A stretch of 64,000 nucleotides of DNA from positions 4,774,001 through 4,838,000 of the forward strand of contig NZ_AP022615.1 in assembly GCF_010730745.1 (NCBI RefSeq), in the 5' to 3' direction. The notes under the pieces were generated by a model. The model was not told where the DNA came from, did no database searches, and saw only the letters and a program-made list of their open reading frames with translations. The stretch's first letter is position 1. Every line of letters starts with the position of its first letter. This stretch comes from Mycobacterium heidelbergense (GTDB taxonomy: Bacteria > Actinomycetota > Actinomycetes > Mycobacteriales > Mycobacteriaceae). The translations under genes were made by a program, and so were the position numbers. Shown in pieces: positions 27,214 through 37,400 of this stretch.

Positions 27214-28410
27214 TCACTGCTGGTCCCGGCGGGCGGCGATCTTGGACGACAGCCCGTGCACGTAGACGAAGCCCTTCGCCTTGGATTGGTCGAAGCTGTC
27301 GCCCTCGTCGTAGGTGGCCAGGTTGAAGTCGTAGAGGGATTCGGCGCTGCGGCGGCCGTTCACGGCGATGTGGCCGCCGTGCAACACCATCCGCACCTCA
27401 CCGGAGACGTGCTCCTGGGTCTTGGCGACGAAGCTTTCCAGCGCGGCCTTCAGCGGCGAGTACCACAGCCCGTCGTAGACCAGCTCGGCCCAGCGCTGGT
27501 CGGTCGTCCGCTTGAACCGGCCCAGCTCGCGCTCGAGGGTGACGTGTTCGAGCTCGGTGTGCGCGGTGATGAGCACCATCGCGCCGGGCGCCTCGTAGAT
27601 TTCGCGGCTCTTGATGCCCACCAGCCGGTCCTCGACGACGTCGAGGCGCCCGACCCCCTGGGCGCCGGCGCGGGCGTTGAGCTCCTCGATGGCACCCAGC
27701 ATCGACACCGGCTTGCCGTCGATGGACACCGGGACCCCGCGCTCGAACCCGACGATCACCTCGTCGGGCGTGCTCCAGTTCAGGGTGGGGTCCTCGGTGT
27801 AGGCGTAGACGTCCTTGGTGGGGGCGTTCCACAGGTGCTCCAGGAAGCCGGTTTCCACCGCGCGGCCCCACACGTTCTGGTCGATGGAGAACGGCGAGCG
27901 CTTGGTGACGTTGATCGGGATGGCGTTCTCCTCGGCGAACGCGATGGCCTTCTCGCGCGTCCACGCGTAGTCGCGGACCGGCGCCAGCACCTCCAGATCC
28001 GGTGCCAACGAAGCGAATCCGACCTCGAACCGGACCTGGTCGTTGCCCTTGCCGGTGCAGCCGTGCGCGACGATGCCGCCGCCGTGCTCGCGGGCGGCCG
28101 CGACCAGGTGCTTGACGATCAGCGGCCGGCTGATCGCCGACACCAGCGGGTAGCGGTCCATGTAGAGCGCGTTGTTCTGGATGGTCGGCAGGCAGTAGCC
28201 CTCGGCGAATTCGTCGCGGGCGTCGACGACGACGGCTTCCACCGCGCCACAATCCAGGGCCCGCTGGCGGATGACCTCCATGTCCTCGCCGCCCTGGCCG
28301 AGGTCGATCGCGACGGCCACGACCTCCCGGCCGGTCTCCTTGCCGATCCAGCTGATCGCCACCGAGGTGTCCAGGCCGCCGGAATACGCCAGGATGACGC
28401 GTTCTGACAT
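27214..28410 (-). CDS. argG: Argininosuccinate synthase
   Basis: 398 residues, the usual length. The N-terminal PP-loop ATPase motif YSGGLDTS (residues ~9-16) and the conserved HGCTGKGNDQVRFE block are present. Joins citrulline and aspartate using ATP to give argininosuccinate in the cytosol. Thirteen nt separate it from argR, so it belongs to the same transcript. Nothing unusual in the sequence. Confidence 0.97.
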   Translation of the reverse strand: MSERVILAYSGGLDTSVAISWIGKETGREVVAVAIDLGQGGEDMEVIRQRALDCGAVEAVVVDARDEFAEGYCLPTIQNNALYMDRYPLVSAISRPLIVKHLVAAAREHGGGIVAHGCTGKGNDQVRFEVGFASLAPDLEVLAPVRDYAWTREKAIAFAEENAIPINVTKRSPFSIDQNVWGRAVETGFLEHLWNAPTKDVYAYTEDPTLNWSTPDEVIVGFERGVPVSIDGKPVSMLGAIEELNARAGAQGVGRLDVVEDRLVGIKSREIYEAPGAMVLITAHTELEHVTLERELGRFKRTTDQRWAELVYDGLWYSPLKAALESFVAKTQEHVSGEVRMVLHGGHIAVNGRRSAESLYDFNLATYDEGDSFDQSKAKGFVYVHGLSSKIAARRDQQ

Positions 28411-28423
28411 AGCTCTCCTTAGG

Positions 28424-28918
28424 TTATTTGAGGCTCTCCAGGGTGCTGGCCAGCTCGGCGCCGGTCATCGGCTCTCGGGCGGCCACGAAGAGGGTGTCGT
28501 CACCGGCGATGGTGCCGACGACGTACGGTAGCGCCGCGCGGTCGATGGCGCTGGCCAAATAGTCGGCGGCGCCGGGTGGGGTGCGCAACACCGCCAGGTT
28601 CGCGCTGGAGTCCGCGGACACCAGCAGCTCGCCGAGCAGCCGTGACAGCCGTGCGGTGCCGCCGGACACGCCGCGCACCGGGCTGCCGTCCTCGGGAACG
28701 ATGTAGACCCCGACGCCGCCGTCGGCGCCGCGCAGCTTCACCGCGCCCAGCTCTTCGAGATCCCGCGACAGCGTGGCCTGGGTGACCTCGACGCCCTCGT
28801 CGGCCAGCAGCGCCGCCAGTTCGGTTTGGCTGCGCACCTCCGCCGACGACAGGATCGCCACGATGCGGGCCTGCCGGCCGGCCCGGGTGGTCTCGGGGGT
28901 GGCCTTGCTGCGGGTCAT
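28424..28918 (-). CDS. argR: Arginine repressor ArgR
   Basis: 164 residues; start MTRSKATPE chosen because its ATG overlaps the argF stop as ATGA. N-terminal winged helix (RQARIVAILSSAEVRSQTELAALLADEG, then TQATLSRDLEELGAVK) for DNA binding; C-terminal hexamerisation and arginine-binding domain with IAGDDTLFV, whose Asp pair contacts arginine in the family. With arginine bound it represses the arg operon, most likely through the ARG box upstream of argC. Encoding the repressor inside the operon gives autoregulation. Confidence 0.96.
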   Translation of the reverse strand: MTRSKATPETTRAGRQARIVAILSSAEVRSQTELAALLADEGVEVTQATLSRDLEELGAVKLRGADGGVGVYIVPEDGSPVRGVSGGTARLSRLLGELLVSADSSANLAVLRTPPGAADYLASAIDRAALPYVVGTIAGDDTLFVAAREPMTGAELASTLESLK

Positions 28919-29841
28919 CGGGATCGCTCCAGCAGCCACACCAGCAGCGCCTTTTGGGCGTGCAGCCGGTTTTCGGCCTCGTCCCAGACCGCGCTGGCCG
29001 GCCCGTCCATCACCTCGTCGGTGATCTCGTCCCCACGGTGGGCCGGAAGACAGTGCAGCACAACGGCTTCCGGGTCGGCCAGCGCGACGAGCCGCTCGTT
29101 GACCTGGAATGGGCGAAACGGGCCGACGCGGTCCAGGCCGTCGTCTTCCTGTCCCATCGACGTCCAGGTGTCGGTGACGACGACGTCGGCGCCCTTCGCG
29201 GCCGCGTCGGCGTCGGCGGTCACGGTGACCGAGGCGCCGGTGGCCTCGGCGCGCCGCCGGGCCGCGGCCACCACCGCCGGGTCGGGCGCGAAGCCGTCGG
29301 GGGCGGCGACGGTGACGTGGATGCCGGCGGTGGCCCCGCCGAGCAGCAGCGAGTGGGCCATGTTGTTGGCGCCGTCGCCGAAGTAGGCCAGCCGCAACCC
29401 TTTTAGTGACCCCTTGCGTTCGGCGACGGTCTGCAGGTCGGCGAGCACCTGGCAGGGGTGGAACTCGTCGGAGAGCGCGTTGACCACCGGCACCGTCGCG
29501 GTCGAGGCCATCGCGTCGAGCCGGTCTTGCCCGAAGGTCCGCCAGACAATGGCGTCGACGTAGCGGGACAGCACGTGCGCGGTGTCCTGCAGCGTCTCGT
29601 CCCGGCCCAGCTGTGTGCTGCGGGCGTCGACGACGACGGCGTGCCCGCCCAGCTGCGCGATGCCCAGCTCGAACGAGAACCGGGTGCGGGTGGAGTTCTT
29701 GTCGAAGAGGACCGCGACGCCGCGCGGGCCCTCGAGGGGACGACGGCTGAACGGGTCCTTCTTCAGGTCGGCGGCCAGCGCGAGCACGTCGGCCTGCTCG
29801 TCGGGCGACAGGTCGTCGTCGCGCAGGAAGTGTCTAGGCAT
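28915..29841 (-). CDS. argF: Ornithine carbamoyltransferase
   Basis: 308 residues from ATG at 29841 (MPRHFLRDDDLS); this start overlaps the end of argD by 8 nt and agrees with the known N-terminus. Carbamoyl-phosphate binding STRTRF (~48-53), FHPCQ, and ornithine/catalytic HCLPAHRG near the C-terminus are intact. Makes citrulline from ornithine and carbamoyl phosphate in the cytosol. Overlaps argD and argR, so translational coupling is likely. Confidence 0.96.
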   Translation of the reverse strand: MPRHFLRDDDLSPDEQADVLALAADLKKDPFSRRPLEGPRGVAVLFDKNSTRTRFSFELGIAQLGGHAVVVDARSTQLGRDETLQDTAHVLSRYVDAIVWRTFGQDRLDAMASTATVPVVNALSDEFHPCQVLADLQTVAERKGSLKGLRLAYFGDGANNMAHSLLLGGATAGIHVTVAAPDGFAPDPAVVAAARRRAEATGASVTVTADADAAAKGADVVVTDTWTSMGQEDDGLDRVGPFRPFQVNERLVALADPEAVVLHCLPAHRGDEITDEVMDGPASAVWDEAENRLHAQKALLVWLLERSR

Positions 29842-31021
29842 GTGCGACCCCATCGAGGACGGCCGGCAGGGCGGCGATGAACCCGTCGATCTGGGCCTCC
29901 GTGATGATCAGCGGCGGCGCCAGCCGGACGACGTCGGGTGCCGCGGCGTTGACCAGGAATCCTGCCTCCCGCGCGGCCGCCTCGGCGTCCTTGGCCCGCG
30001 GCGCCGTCAGCACCACGCCCCAGAGCAATCCGCGGCCGCGGACGTGGTCGATCAGCGGGTGCCCGAGGGTTTCGATGCCGTGGCGCACCGACTTGCCCAG
30101 CACCTCGGCGCGCCGGACCAGGTCCTCGGCCGCCAGCACCCGCAGCACCGCCAGCGCCGCCGCGGCGCAGATCGGGTTGCCGCCGAAGGTGCTGCCGTGC
30201 AGGCCCGGCGTCAGCAGCTCGGCGGCCCGCCCGACGGCCAGGCACGCCCCGATGGGCAGCCCGCCGCCGAGCCCCTTGGCCATGGTCACCACGTCCGGGG
30301 TGATGCCGTCGTGCTGGTGGGCGAAAAAGGCTCCGGTGCGGCCCATTCCGGTCTGCACCTCGTCGAGCACCAGCAGGGCGCCGTGGCGCGCGGTGATCTC
30401 CCGCGCGGCCGCCAGATAACCCTCGGGCGGGACGACGACGCCGCTTTCGCCCATGATCGGTTCGAGGAAGACCGCGGCGGTCTTGTCGTCGACGGCGGCG
30501 GCCAGCGCTTGCGTGTCGCCGTACGGCACGTGCGTGACGTGTCCCGGCAGCGGTTCGAAGGGCGCCTGCTTGGCCGGCTGACCCGTCAACGCCAGCGATC
30601 CCATCGTCCGGCCGTGGAAGGCCTCTTGCGCGGCAACCAGTTTCGTGCGACCGGTGAGCCGCGACAGCTTGAACGCGACCTCGTTGGCCTCGGTGCCGGA
30701 GTTGCAGAAGAACACCCGCGCCGGGGCGTCCGCGCCGAGCAGGGCGACCAGTTCCTCGGCCAGCGCGACGGCGGGTTCGGTGGCGTACAGGTTGGAGGTG
30801 TGGCCCAGCGTCGTCATCTGGTGCGTGACGGCCTCGATGATCGCGGGGTGGCGGTGGCCGAGCACGTTGACCGCGATGCCGCCGAGCAGGTCCAGGTAGG
30901 TCTTGCCGTCCGCGTCGGTGACCACGGCGCCGTCGCCGCTGGCCAGAGCCACCGGAGGGGTGCCGTAGTTGTTCATCATCACGGCTTCCCACCGCTGCTT
31001 CATGGCATCGGTGTGGGTCAT
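29834..31021 (-). CDS. argD: Acetylornithine aminotransferase
   Basis: 395 residues from ATG at 31021 (MTHTDAMKQRW). The frame is open to 31198 upstream, but that part lies in the repeat-filled argB-argD gap and is not conserved. PLP-dependent class III aminotransferase: the PLP lysine is in TMAKGLGGG (~245), with a GTEANE phosphate-binding motif and VLDEVQTGMGRTG. Converts N-acetylglutamate semialdehyde to N-acetylornithine and can also serve lysine synthesis. Preceded by a 118-nt gap containing a 22-bp inverted repeat, the only long interruption in the 5' half of the arg operon. Confidence 0.95.
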   Translation of the reverse strand: MTHTDAMKQRWEAVMMNNYGTPPVALASGDGAVVTDADGKTYLDLLGGIAVNVLGHRHPAIIEAVTHQMTTLGHTSNLYATEPAVALAEELVALLGADAPARVFFCNSGTEANEVAFKLSRLTGRTKLVAAQEAFHGRTMGSLALTGQPAKQAPFEPLPGHVTHVPYGDTQALAAAVDDKTAAVFLEPIMGESGVVVPPEGYLAAAREITARHGALLVLDEVQTGMGRTGAFFAHQHDGITPDVVTMAKGLGGGLPIGACLAVGRAAELLTPGLHGSTFGGNPICAAAALAVLRVLAAEDLVRRAEVLGKSVRHGIETLGHPLIDHVRGRGLLWGVVLTAPRAKDAEAAAREAGFLVNAAAPDVVRLAPPLIITEAQIDGFIAALPAVLDGVAHA

Positions 31022-31039
31022 GATCCGCGACACCCCTTC

Positions 31040-31118
31040 CCGAGCGTCACGCCAGCCCTCCCGAGCGTCACGCCAGCGTGGCTCTCGGCACCGACCGCCA
31101 CGCTGGCGTGACGCTCGG
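31040..31118. repeat. REP-like palindrome in the argB-argD gap
   Basis: A perfect 22-bp inverted repeat: left arm 31061-31082 (begins CCGAGCGTCACGCCAGC), right arm 31097-31118, 14-nt loop. A 17-bp direct copy of the left arm's beginning lies at 31040-31056. As RNA this would be a very stable hairpin between argB and argD. It may be a dispersed intergenic repeat of this genome or an mRNA-stability or attenuation element. Confidence 0.8.
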
Positions 31119-31139
31119 CGACACGAAAGGCACTCTGCG

Positions 31140-32027
31140 TCATGCCGGCACCACCTTGGTTCCGGTGCCCGCGTCGGTGAAAAGCTCCACCAACACACAA
31201 TGCTCGACCCTCCCGTCGATGACGTGCGCGCTGGGCACTCCCCCCGTGACGGCCCGCAGGCACGCCTCGACCTTGGGGATCATGCCCGCCTCCAGCGTGG
31301 GTAGCAGTTGCGCCAATGTGGCGGAATCGATTTCGCTGACCAGCGAATCCCGATGCGGCCAGCGGGTGTACAGGCCTTCGACATCGGTGAGCATCAACAG
31401 CTTTTCGGCGGCCAGGGCTTCGGCCAGCGCCGCGGCCGCGGTGTCGGCGTTGATGTTGTGCACCACACCGTCAGCGTCCGGCGCGAGCGTCGATACCACC
31501 GGAATGCGCCGTGCCGCAATCAGATCCAACACGGCGGCGGTGTTGACCCGATCGACATCGCCGACCAGGCCGATGTCGGTGGCCACCCCGTCGACGGTGA
31601 CGCTGCGCCGCACGGCGGTGAACAGTTGTGCGTCTTCGCCGGTGATGCCGACGGCGTAAGGGCCGTGCGCGTTGATCAGGTTGACCAGTTGGCGGCCCAC
31701 TTGACCGAACAACACCATCCGCGCCACGTCGAGCACTTCGGGTGTGGTGACCCGGAAGCCGCCCTTGAAGTCGCCTTCGATGCCGAGCCGGCGCAGCATG
31801 GCGCTGATCTGTGGCCCGCCGCCGTGTACGACGACGGGGTGGATGCCGCAGTTGCGCAGAAACGCCATATCGGCCGCGAAGGCGTGCCGGAGCGTGTCGT
31901 CGGTCATCGCGTTGCCGCCGTATTTGATGACGACGATCTTGCCGTGCAACTGCTTGAGCCAGGGCAGGGCTTCGGCCAGCACCTGCGCTTTGACTTGGGT
32001 GGGCAGTGCGTCGATTTTTATCGTCAT
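31140..32027 (-). CDS. argB: Acetylglutamate kinase
   Basis: 295 residues. Amino-acid-kinase fold with IKYGGNAM (phosphate-binding Lys, ~34-41), VHGGGPQI (~68-75) and NINADTAA near 190. Phosphorylates N-acetylglutamate with ATP; in actinobacteria it is the arginine feedback-inhibited step. The ATG overlaps the argJ stop (ATGA), so translation is coupled. Followed by the repeat-bearing gap before argD. Confidence 0.97.
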   Translation of the reverse strand: MTIKIDALPTQVKAQVLAEALPWLKQLHGKIVVIKYGGNAMTDDTLRHAFAADMAFLRNCGIHPVVVHGGGPQISAMLRRLGIEGDFKGGFRVTTPEVLDVARMVLFGQVGRQLVNLINAHGPYAVGITGEDAQLFTAVRRSVTVDGVATDIGLVGDVDRVNTAAVLDLIAARRIPVVSTLAPDADGVVHNINADTAAAALAEALAAEKLLMLTDVEGLYTRWPHRDSLVSEIDSATLAQLLPTLEAGMIPKVEACLRAVTGGVPSAHVIDGRVEHCVLVELFTDAGTGTKVVPA

Positions 32028-33238
32028 GAGCTGTAGGCCGAGTTCTCTTCGACATAGCCGTGCGAGAGGTCGGTGGTGCGGATCGCGGCGCGACCCTCAC
32101 CGACGCGCAGGTCGACGGTGATGTCGATGTCGGCGCCGGAAAGGTCCACCTCGCGTGCGCCCGGTGCGCCGATCCCGTCGATACATACGGCAAAACCGTT
32201 GAACGACACAGTGATCCGGTCGGGATCCAGCGCGACCGGCGCCATGCCCACGGCGGCGAGCACCCGGCCCCAGTTGGGGTCGGACCCGAACAGCGCCGTC
32301 TTGACCAGGCTGTCGCGGGCGATCGAACGTGCGGCGGTCACGGCGTCGTCGTCGGAGGAGGCACCGGTCACGGTCACGGTGACGCGCTTGGTCACGCCCT
32401 CGGCGTCGGCCTGCAGCTGCGCGCAGAGGTCGTCACACACGCGCAGCACGGCGTCGTCGAGATCGGCCTGCGTTGGGGTGATCTCGCTGGCACCCGACGC
32501 CAGCAGCAGCACCGTGTCGTTGGTCGAACAGCAGCCGTCGATGTCGAGCCGGTCGAAGGTTCGGGCGGCGGCGTGGCGCAGCGCCCGGTCGAGCGCGTCG
32601 GGTTCGACGGCCGCGTCTGTGGTGAGCACGCACAGCATCGTCGCAAGCGACGGCGCCAGCATGCCGGCGCCCTTCGCCATCCCGCCGACCGTCCAGTTGT
32701 TCCGATGGTGCAGCGCAACCTGTTTGGGCACGGTGTCGGTGGTCATGATGGCGCGGGCGGCTTCGTCGCCACCGCTTAGGCCGCCGGCCATGTCGTGCAC
32801 GATGTCCCGAACACCGGCCAGCACCTTGTCCATAGGCAACCGATCACCGATCAACCCGGTGGAGCAGACCGCGACCTCGATGGCCCCGGTCTCGGTTCCC
32901 CAGTCCGACAGCGCGGCCGCGACGGCCTCCGCGGTGGCGTGGGCGTCCTGGAACCCGCCCGGTCCGGTACAGGCGTTGGCGCCGCCGGAGTTGAGGACCA
33001 CCGCGCGCAACCGCCCTGTGGTCAGTACCTGCCGGGACCACAGCACGGGCGCGGCCTTGACCTTGTTGCGGGTGAACACTCCGGCGGCCGCGTAGTCCGG
33101 CCCTTCGTTGAAGACCAGCGCGAGGTCTCGCGCCCCGGATGCCTTGATTCCGGCGGCGATGCCCGCGGCCCGGAACCCGGCCGGGGCGGTGACGCCCTGC
33201 TCGCGCACTAACCTTGTGGCGCTGGCTAGTTCGGTCAC
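32024..33238 (-). CDS. argJ: Bifunctional ornithine acetyltransferase / N-acetylglutamate synthase
   Basis: 404 residues from GTG at 33238, which overlaps the argC stop as GTGA and gives the M. tuberculosis length; the longer frame to 33280 lies inside argC. The autocleavage and nucleophile motif LATMLCVLTTD (~196-206, Thr of the ATML motif) is present, so the precursor should split into alpha and beta chains. The enzyme recycles acetyl from N-acetylornithine to glutamate and may also make N-acetylglutamate from acetyl-CoA. C-terminus VEENSAYSS is the conserved end. Confidence 0.96.
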   Translation of the reverse strand: MTELASATRLVREQGVTAPAGFRAAGIAAGIKASGARDLALVFNEGPDYAAAGVFTRNKVKAAPVLWSRQVLTTGRLRAVVLNSGGANACTGPGGFQDAHATAEAVAAALSDWGTETGAIEVAVCSTGLIGDRLPMDKVLAGVRDIVHDMAGGLSGGDEAARAIMTTDTVPKQVALHHRNNWTVGGMAKGAGMLAPSLATMLCVLTTDAAVEPDALDRALRHAAARTFDRLDIDGCCSTNDTVLLLASGASEITPTQADLDDAVLRVCDDLCAQLQADAEGVTKRVTVTVTGASSDDDAVTAARSIARDSLVKTALFGSDPNWGRVLAAVGMAPVALDPDRITVSFNGFAVCIDGIGAPGAREVDLSGADIDITVDLRVGEGRAAIRTTDLSHGYVEENSAYSS

Positions 33239-34278
33239 GGCGCGATCCCGACGACCGAAAGGCCTTCCGTCTCCGGCCAACCCAGCGCCAGGTTCATCGA
33301 CTGCACCGCCGCGCCACCCGTGCCCTTGACCAGGTTGTCGATCGCGGCGATCGCCACGAACGTCTCGGCGGCCTCGTCCACCGCGACGGCGATGTGCGCC
33401 GCGTTGCTGCCGATCACCGCTCCGGTACGGGGCAGCTGCCCTTCGGGCATCAGATGAACGAAAGGCTCCGAATGGTAAGCCTTTTCGTAGGCGGCCCGCA
33501 GCTGCGACAACGGTGCTCGGGTGCGTGCCGTGCAGGTGGCCAGGATGCCGCGGGACGTCGGGATCAGCACCGGCGTGAACGACACCGTGACGTCGCGGTC
33601 GGTGACGGCCCGCAGTCCCTGGGCGATCTCGGGGGTGTGCCGGTGCGCGCCGGCGATGTTGTAGGCCCGCGCCGACCCGATGACCTCCGAGCCGAGAAGG
33701 TCGGTTTTGGCGGCGCGGCCGGCGCCGGAGGTGCCGCTGACGGCGACGACGGTGACGGCGGGCTCGATGAGGTCCTCGGCCATCGCCGGCAACAACGCCA
33801 GCAGCGCCGCGGTCGGGTAGCAGCCCGGGACCGCGATGCGGCGGGCGCCGTGCAGCCGCTCTCGGCCGCCGGGCAGCTCGGGCAGGCCGTAGGGCCAGCT
33901 GCCGGCGTGGGGGGATCCGTAGAACCGTTCCCAGGAGGCGGCGTCGGTCAGCCGGAAGTCGGCGCCGCAGTCGATGATGAGGGTTTCGGGGCCGAGCCGT
34001 TCGGCCAGCGCGGCCGAGTGCCCGTGTGGCAAGGCCAGGAACACGACGTCGTGTCCGGTGAGCACGGCGATGTCGGTGGGCTCGACCATGCGCTGGGACA
34101 ACGGGATTAGGTGTGGGTGGTGCTCGCCGAGCGTGCTGCCGGCGCTGGCCGCGGCGGTCACCGCGCCGATCGCGAGCCGACCGTCGGCGTAGGCGGGATG
34201 CCCGAGCAGGAGCCGTAGGATTTCACCGCCCGCGTAGCCGGTGGCGCCGGCAACCGCCACCTTCAATACGTCGGCCAT
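33235..34278 (-). CDS. argC: N-acetyl-gamma-glutamyl-phosphate reductase
   Basis: 347 residues. N-terminal NADP-binding GATGYAGGE (~9-17), catalytic Cys in VPGCYPTAALL (~155) and His in HRHTPEI (~215). Reduces N-acetylglutamyl phosphate to the semialdehyde in the cytosol. First gene of the eight-gene argCJBDFRGH operon; its ATG lies 11 nt from a TGCAT-n4-ATGCA palindrome that fits the ArgR operator. The M. tuberculosis protein is a few residues longer at the N-terminus, but no upstream in-frame start is evident here. Confidence 0.96.
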   Translation of the reverse strand: MADVLKVAVAGATGYAGGEILRLLLGHPAYADGRLAIGAVTAAASAGSTLGEHHPHLIPLSQRMVEPTDIAVLTGHDVVFLALPHGHSAALAERLGPETLIIDCGADFRLTDAASWERFYGSPHAGSWPYGLPELPGGRERLHGARRIAVPGCYPTAALLALLPAMAEDLIEPAVTVVAVSGTSGAGRAAKTDLLGSEVIGSARAYNIAGAHRHTPEIAQGLRAVTDRDVTVSFTPVLIPTSRGILATCTARTRAPLSQLRAAYEKAYHSEPFVHLMPEGQLPRTGAVIGSNAAHIAVAVDEAAETFVAIAAIDNLVKGTGGAAVQSMNLALGWPETEGLSVVGIAP

Positions 34279-34289
34279 TTCGACGATTC

Positions 34290-34303
34290 TGCATGGTTAT
34301 GCA
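34290..34303. promoter_or_regulatory. ARG box: ArgR operator upstream of argC
   Basis: TGCATGGTTATGCA, a perfect 5-bp inverted repeat with a 4-nt spacer, centred about 18 nt upstream of the argC ATG. It matches the TGCAT-n4-ATGCA core of actinobacterial ARG boxes. The position suggests that ArgR with arginine blocks initiation of the whole operon. Confidence 0.75.
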
Positions 34304-34428
34304 GTAGTTTGCAAATCCATTCCCCAGTGGCCGGTGTTTGCGCCTTTCGGTGCCCAGGAGGCGGTGTCGGTCAGGGCTCCGCTTCGGGAGAGCCCAACAC
34401 CTGCCCGCGACTCCCGGGCACCGCCGGC

Positions 34429-37400
34429 CTAGGCGGCGACGCCGATGCCTAGGCTCGCGTTCAATGCGGCCTGGAGCGAGAGCTCAAGGTCGGTCAGGGC
34501 GGCTTCCAACGATGTCACGAGGGCGCCACCGGTCTGTTCGAGTCCAGCGGTGAGACCCGCAATGCCAGACGCCAGGGCGGCACCGGTTCCGACCAAGCCC
34601 GGGAAGGCAACGCCAAGGCTTCCGGAGAAGGCCCCGCTCAGCGCGGAACCTATCTCGGCGGCGGCGTTCGCCCAGATCGCCGCGAGCGCGTTACCGGTCG
34701 CTGCCAGGCCGGACAGGCTTGCGGCCAAGCTACCGCCCAGGGCTTCGCCGGTCTGGACCAGGCCCGACAGGCTGCCACCCAGGCCGGCGGCCAGCGCCTG
34801 ACCGGCCTGCGCCAGACCGGACAAGGCCGCGTTGAGGCTGCCCGATAGCGCCGCATTGATCGACACCATCAGGTTGAGGTTGGACAGCGCCGCACCGAGG
34901 TTGGCCGCCAACGATTCTCCGGTTTGGATCAGCCCGTTCAGGCCGGCGCCGAAGGCGTTGGCCAGCGCCAGACCGGTGTTCGCCAGACCAGTCAGACCAC
35001 CATTGAGGCCAGCGGTGATGAGCGCCCCCAGCGGACCCAACCCCGCCAGCGAGCCACTCAAGCCGGCCGACAGCGCCAGGCTCAGTGAGCCACCCAGGTT
35101 CGACAGCGCCGCACCGAGGTTGCCCGCCAACGATTCTCCGGTTTGGATCAGCCCGTTCAGGCCGGCTCCGAACTCGCCCGCCAGGGTCGCCCCAGCGTTC
35201 GCAAGACCCGACAGCCCGCCGGAAAGGCCGGCCTCGATGGCGGCCCCCAGCGGACCCAGTCCCGCCAGCGAACCACTCAAGCCCAGCGACAGCGCCGCAC
35301 TCAGCGAACCGCCCAGATTCGACAGCGCCGCACCGAAGTTGCCGGCCAACGACGCACCGGTCTGGATCAACCCATTCAGCCCGGCACCAAACGCATTCGC
35401 CAGCGCCAGACCGGTGTTCGCCAAGCCGGTCAGACCACCATTGAGGCCAGCGGTGATAAGCGCCCCCAGCGGACCCAGACCCGCCAACGAGCCACTCAAG
35501 CCGGCCGACAACGCCAGACTCAGCGAACCGCCGAGGTTCGACAGCGCCGCACCGAGGTTGCCCGCCAACGACTCCCCGGTTTGGATCAGCCCGTTCAGGC
35601 CGGCACCGAACTCGCCCGCCAGGGTCGCCCCCGTGTTGAGCAGGCCGGACAGACCGCCATTGAGGCCAGCGGTGATGAGCGCCCCCAGCGGACCCAGACC
35701 CGCCAGCGAGCCACTCAAGCCCAGCGACAGCGCCGCACTCAACGAACCGCCCAGATTCGACAACGCCGCACCGAAGTTACCGGCCAACGACGCACCCGTC
35801 TGGATCAACCCATTCAGCCCGGCACCAAACGCGTTGGCCAGTGCCAGACCGGTGTTCGCCAGCCCAGTCAGACCACCGGAAAGGCCGGCCTCGATGGCGA
35901 CGCCCAGCGGACCCAAGCCTGCCAGCGAACCACTCAAGCCGGCCGACAACGCCAGACTCAGCGAGCCACCGAGGCCCGACAGCGCCCCACCCAGCTCGGC
36001 GGCCAACGACTCACCGGTCTGCACCAGCACCGATAGCCCTGTTCCCAGGTTTTGGGCTATGGCTTCACCGGTACTGACTAGACCCGAGAGGCCCGCACCC
36101 AAGGTGGCCGCCAGTTCTGGCGGCAGCGCGACGAGCCCAGCGAGCCCGCTCAAGCTGCCGCTGAGGCTGGCCGACAGGGCCGCGCTTAACGACCCACCGA
36201 GCGCGTTCAGCGCCGCACCGAAGTTACCGGCCAACGACGCACCCGTCTGGATCAACCCATTCAGCCCGGCACCAAACGCGTTGGCCAGCGCCAGACCGGT
36301 GTTCGCCAGCCCAGTCAGACCACCGGAAAGACCCGCCTCAATCGCGGCCCCCAGCGGACCCAACCCCGCCAACGAACCACTCAAACCGGCCGACAACGCC
36401 AGACTCAGCGAACCGCCCAGATTCGACAACGCCGCACCGAAGTTACCGGCCAACGACGCACCCGTCTGGATCAACCCATTCAGCCCGGCACCAAACGCGT
36501 TGGCCAGCGCCAGACCGGTGTTCGCCAGCCCAGTCAGACCACCGGAAAGACCCGCCTCAATCGCGGCCCCCAGCGGACCCAACCCCGCCAACGAACCACT
36601 CAAACCGGCCGACAACGCCAAGCTCAGCGAACCGCCCAGATTCGACAACGCCGCACCGAAGTTGCCCGCCAACGACTCCCCGGTCTGGATCAATGCATTC
36701 AGCCCGGCACCCAGGTCACCCGCCAGCATCGCCCCAGCGTTCGCAAGGCCAGACAACCCACCGGAAAGGCCCGCCTCGATGGCTGCCCCGAGCGGACCCA
36801 GACCCGCCAGTGAACCACTCAAACCGGCGGAAATGGCCGCACTCAACGAGGCGCCGAGACCCGAGAACGCAGCATTGAAGTCGCCCAAGATCGACACCCC
36901 GGTCTGCGCAAGCACCGATAGCCCGGCGCCCAAGTTGCTCGCCAGGGCTTGACCGACGTTGAACAGGCCGTTGAGGCCGGCACCCAAGCTGGCCGCCAGC
37001 GATGCCGGCAACCCGGCGAGCCCGCCCAGTCCCGCCAGCGAACCACTCAAGCCGGCCGAAATAGCCGCGCTCAGTGAGCCACCCAGATTCGACAGCGCCG
37101 CACCGAAGTTGGCCGCCAACGACTCCCCGGTCTGGATCAACCCGCTCAGGCCCGCACCGAACTCGCCCGCCAGGATCGCCCCAGCGTTCGCAAGACCCGA
37201 CAGCCCACCGGAAAGACCGGCCTCGATGGCGGCCCCCAGCGGACCCAGCCCCGCCAGCGAACCACTCAGACCGGCCGACAACGCCAGACTCAGCGAGCCA
37301 CCCAGACCGCTCAACGCCGCACCGAAGTTGCCGGCCAACGATGCACCCGTCTGGATCAACCCATTCAGCTCGGCACCGAACGCATTCGCCAGCGCCAGAC

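Noticed and set aside
29763..30992. 409-codon - strand frame over argD
   Set aside because: Alternative-frame shadow of argD, which has an intact PLP-lysine motif and the expected length.
34832..36952. Long + strand frame through the PE repeats (and another at 36959-38524)
   Set aside because: Shadow of the 219-bp repeat array: the period is a multiple of three, so every frame repeats and stays open. The translation is low-complexity Pro/Ser/Ala.
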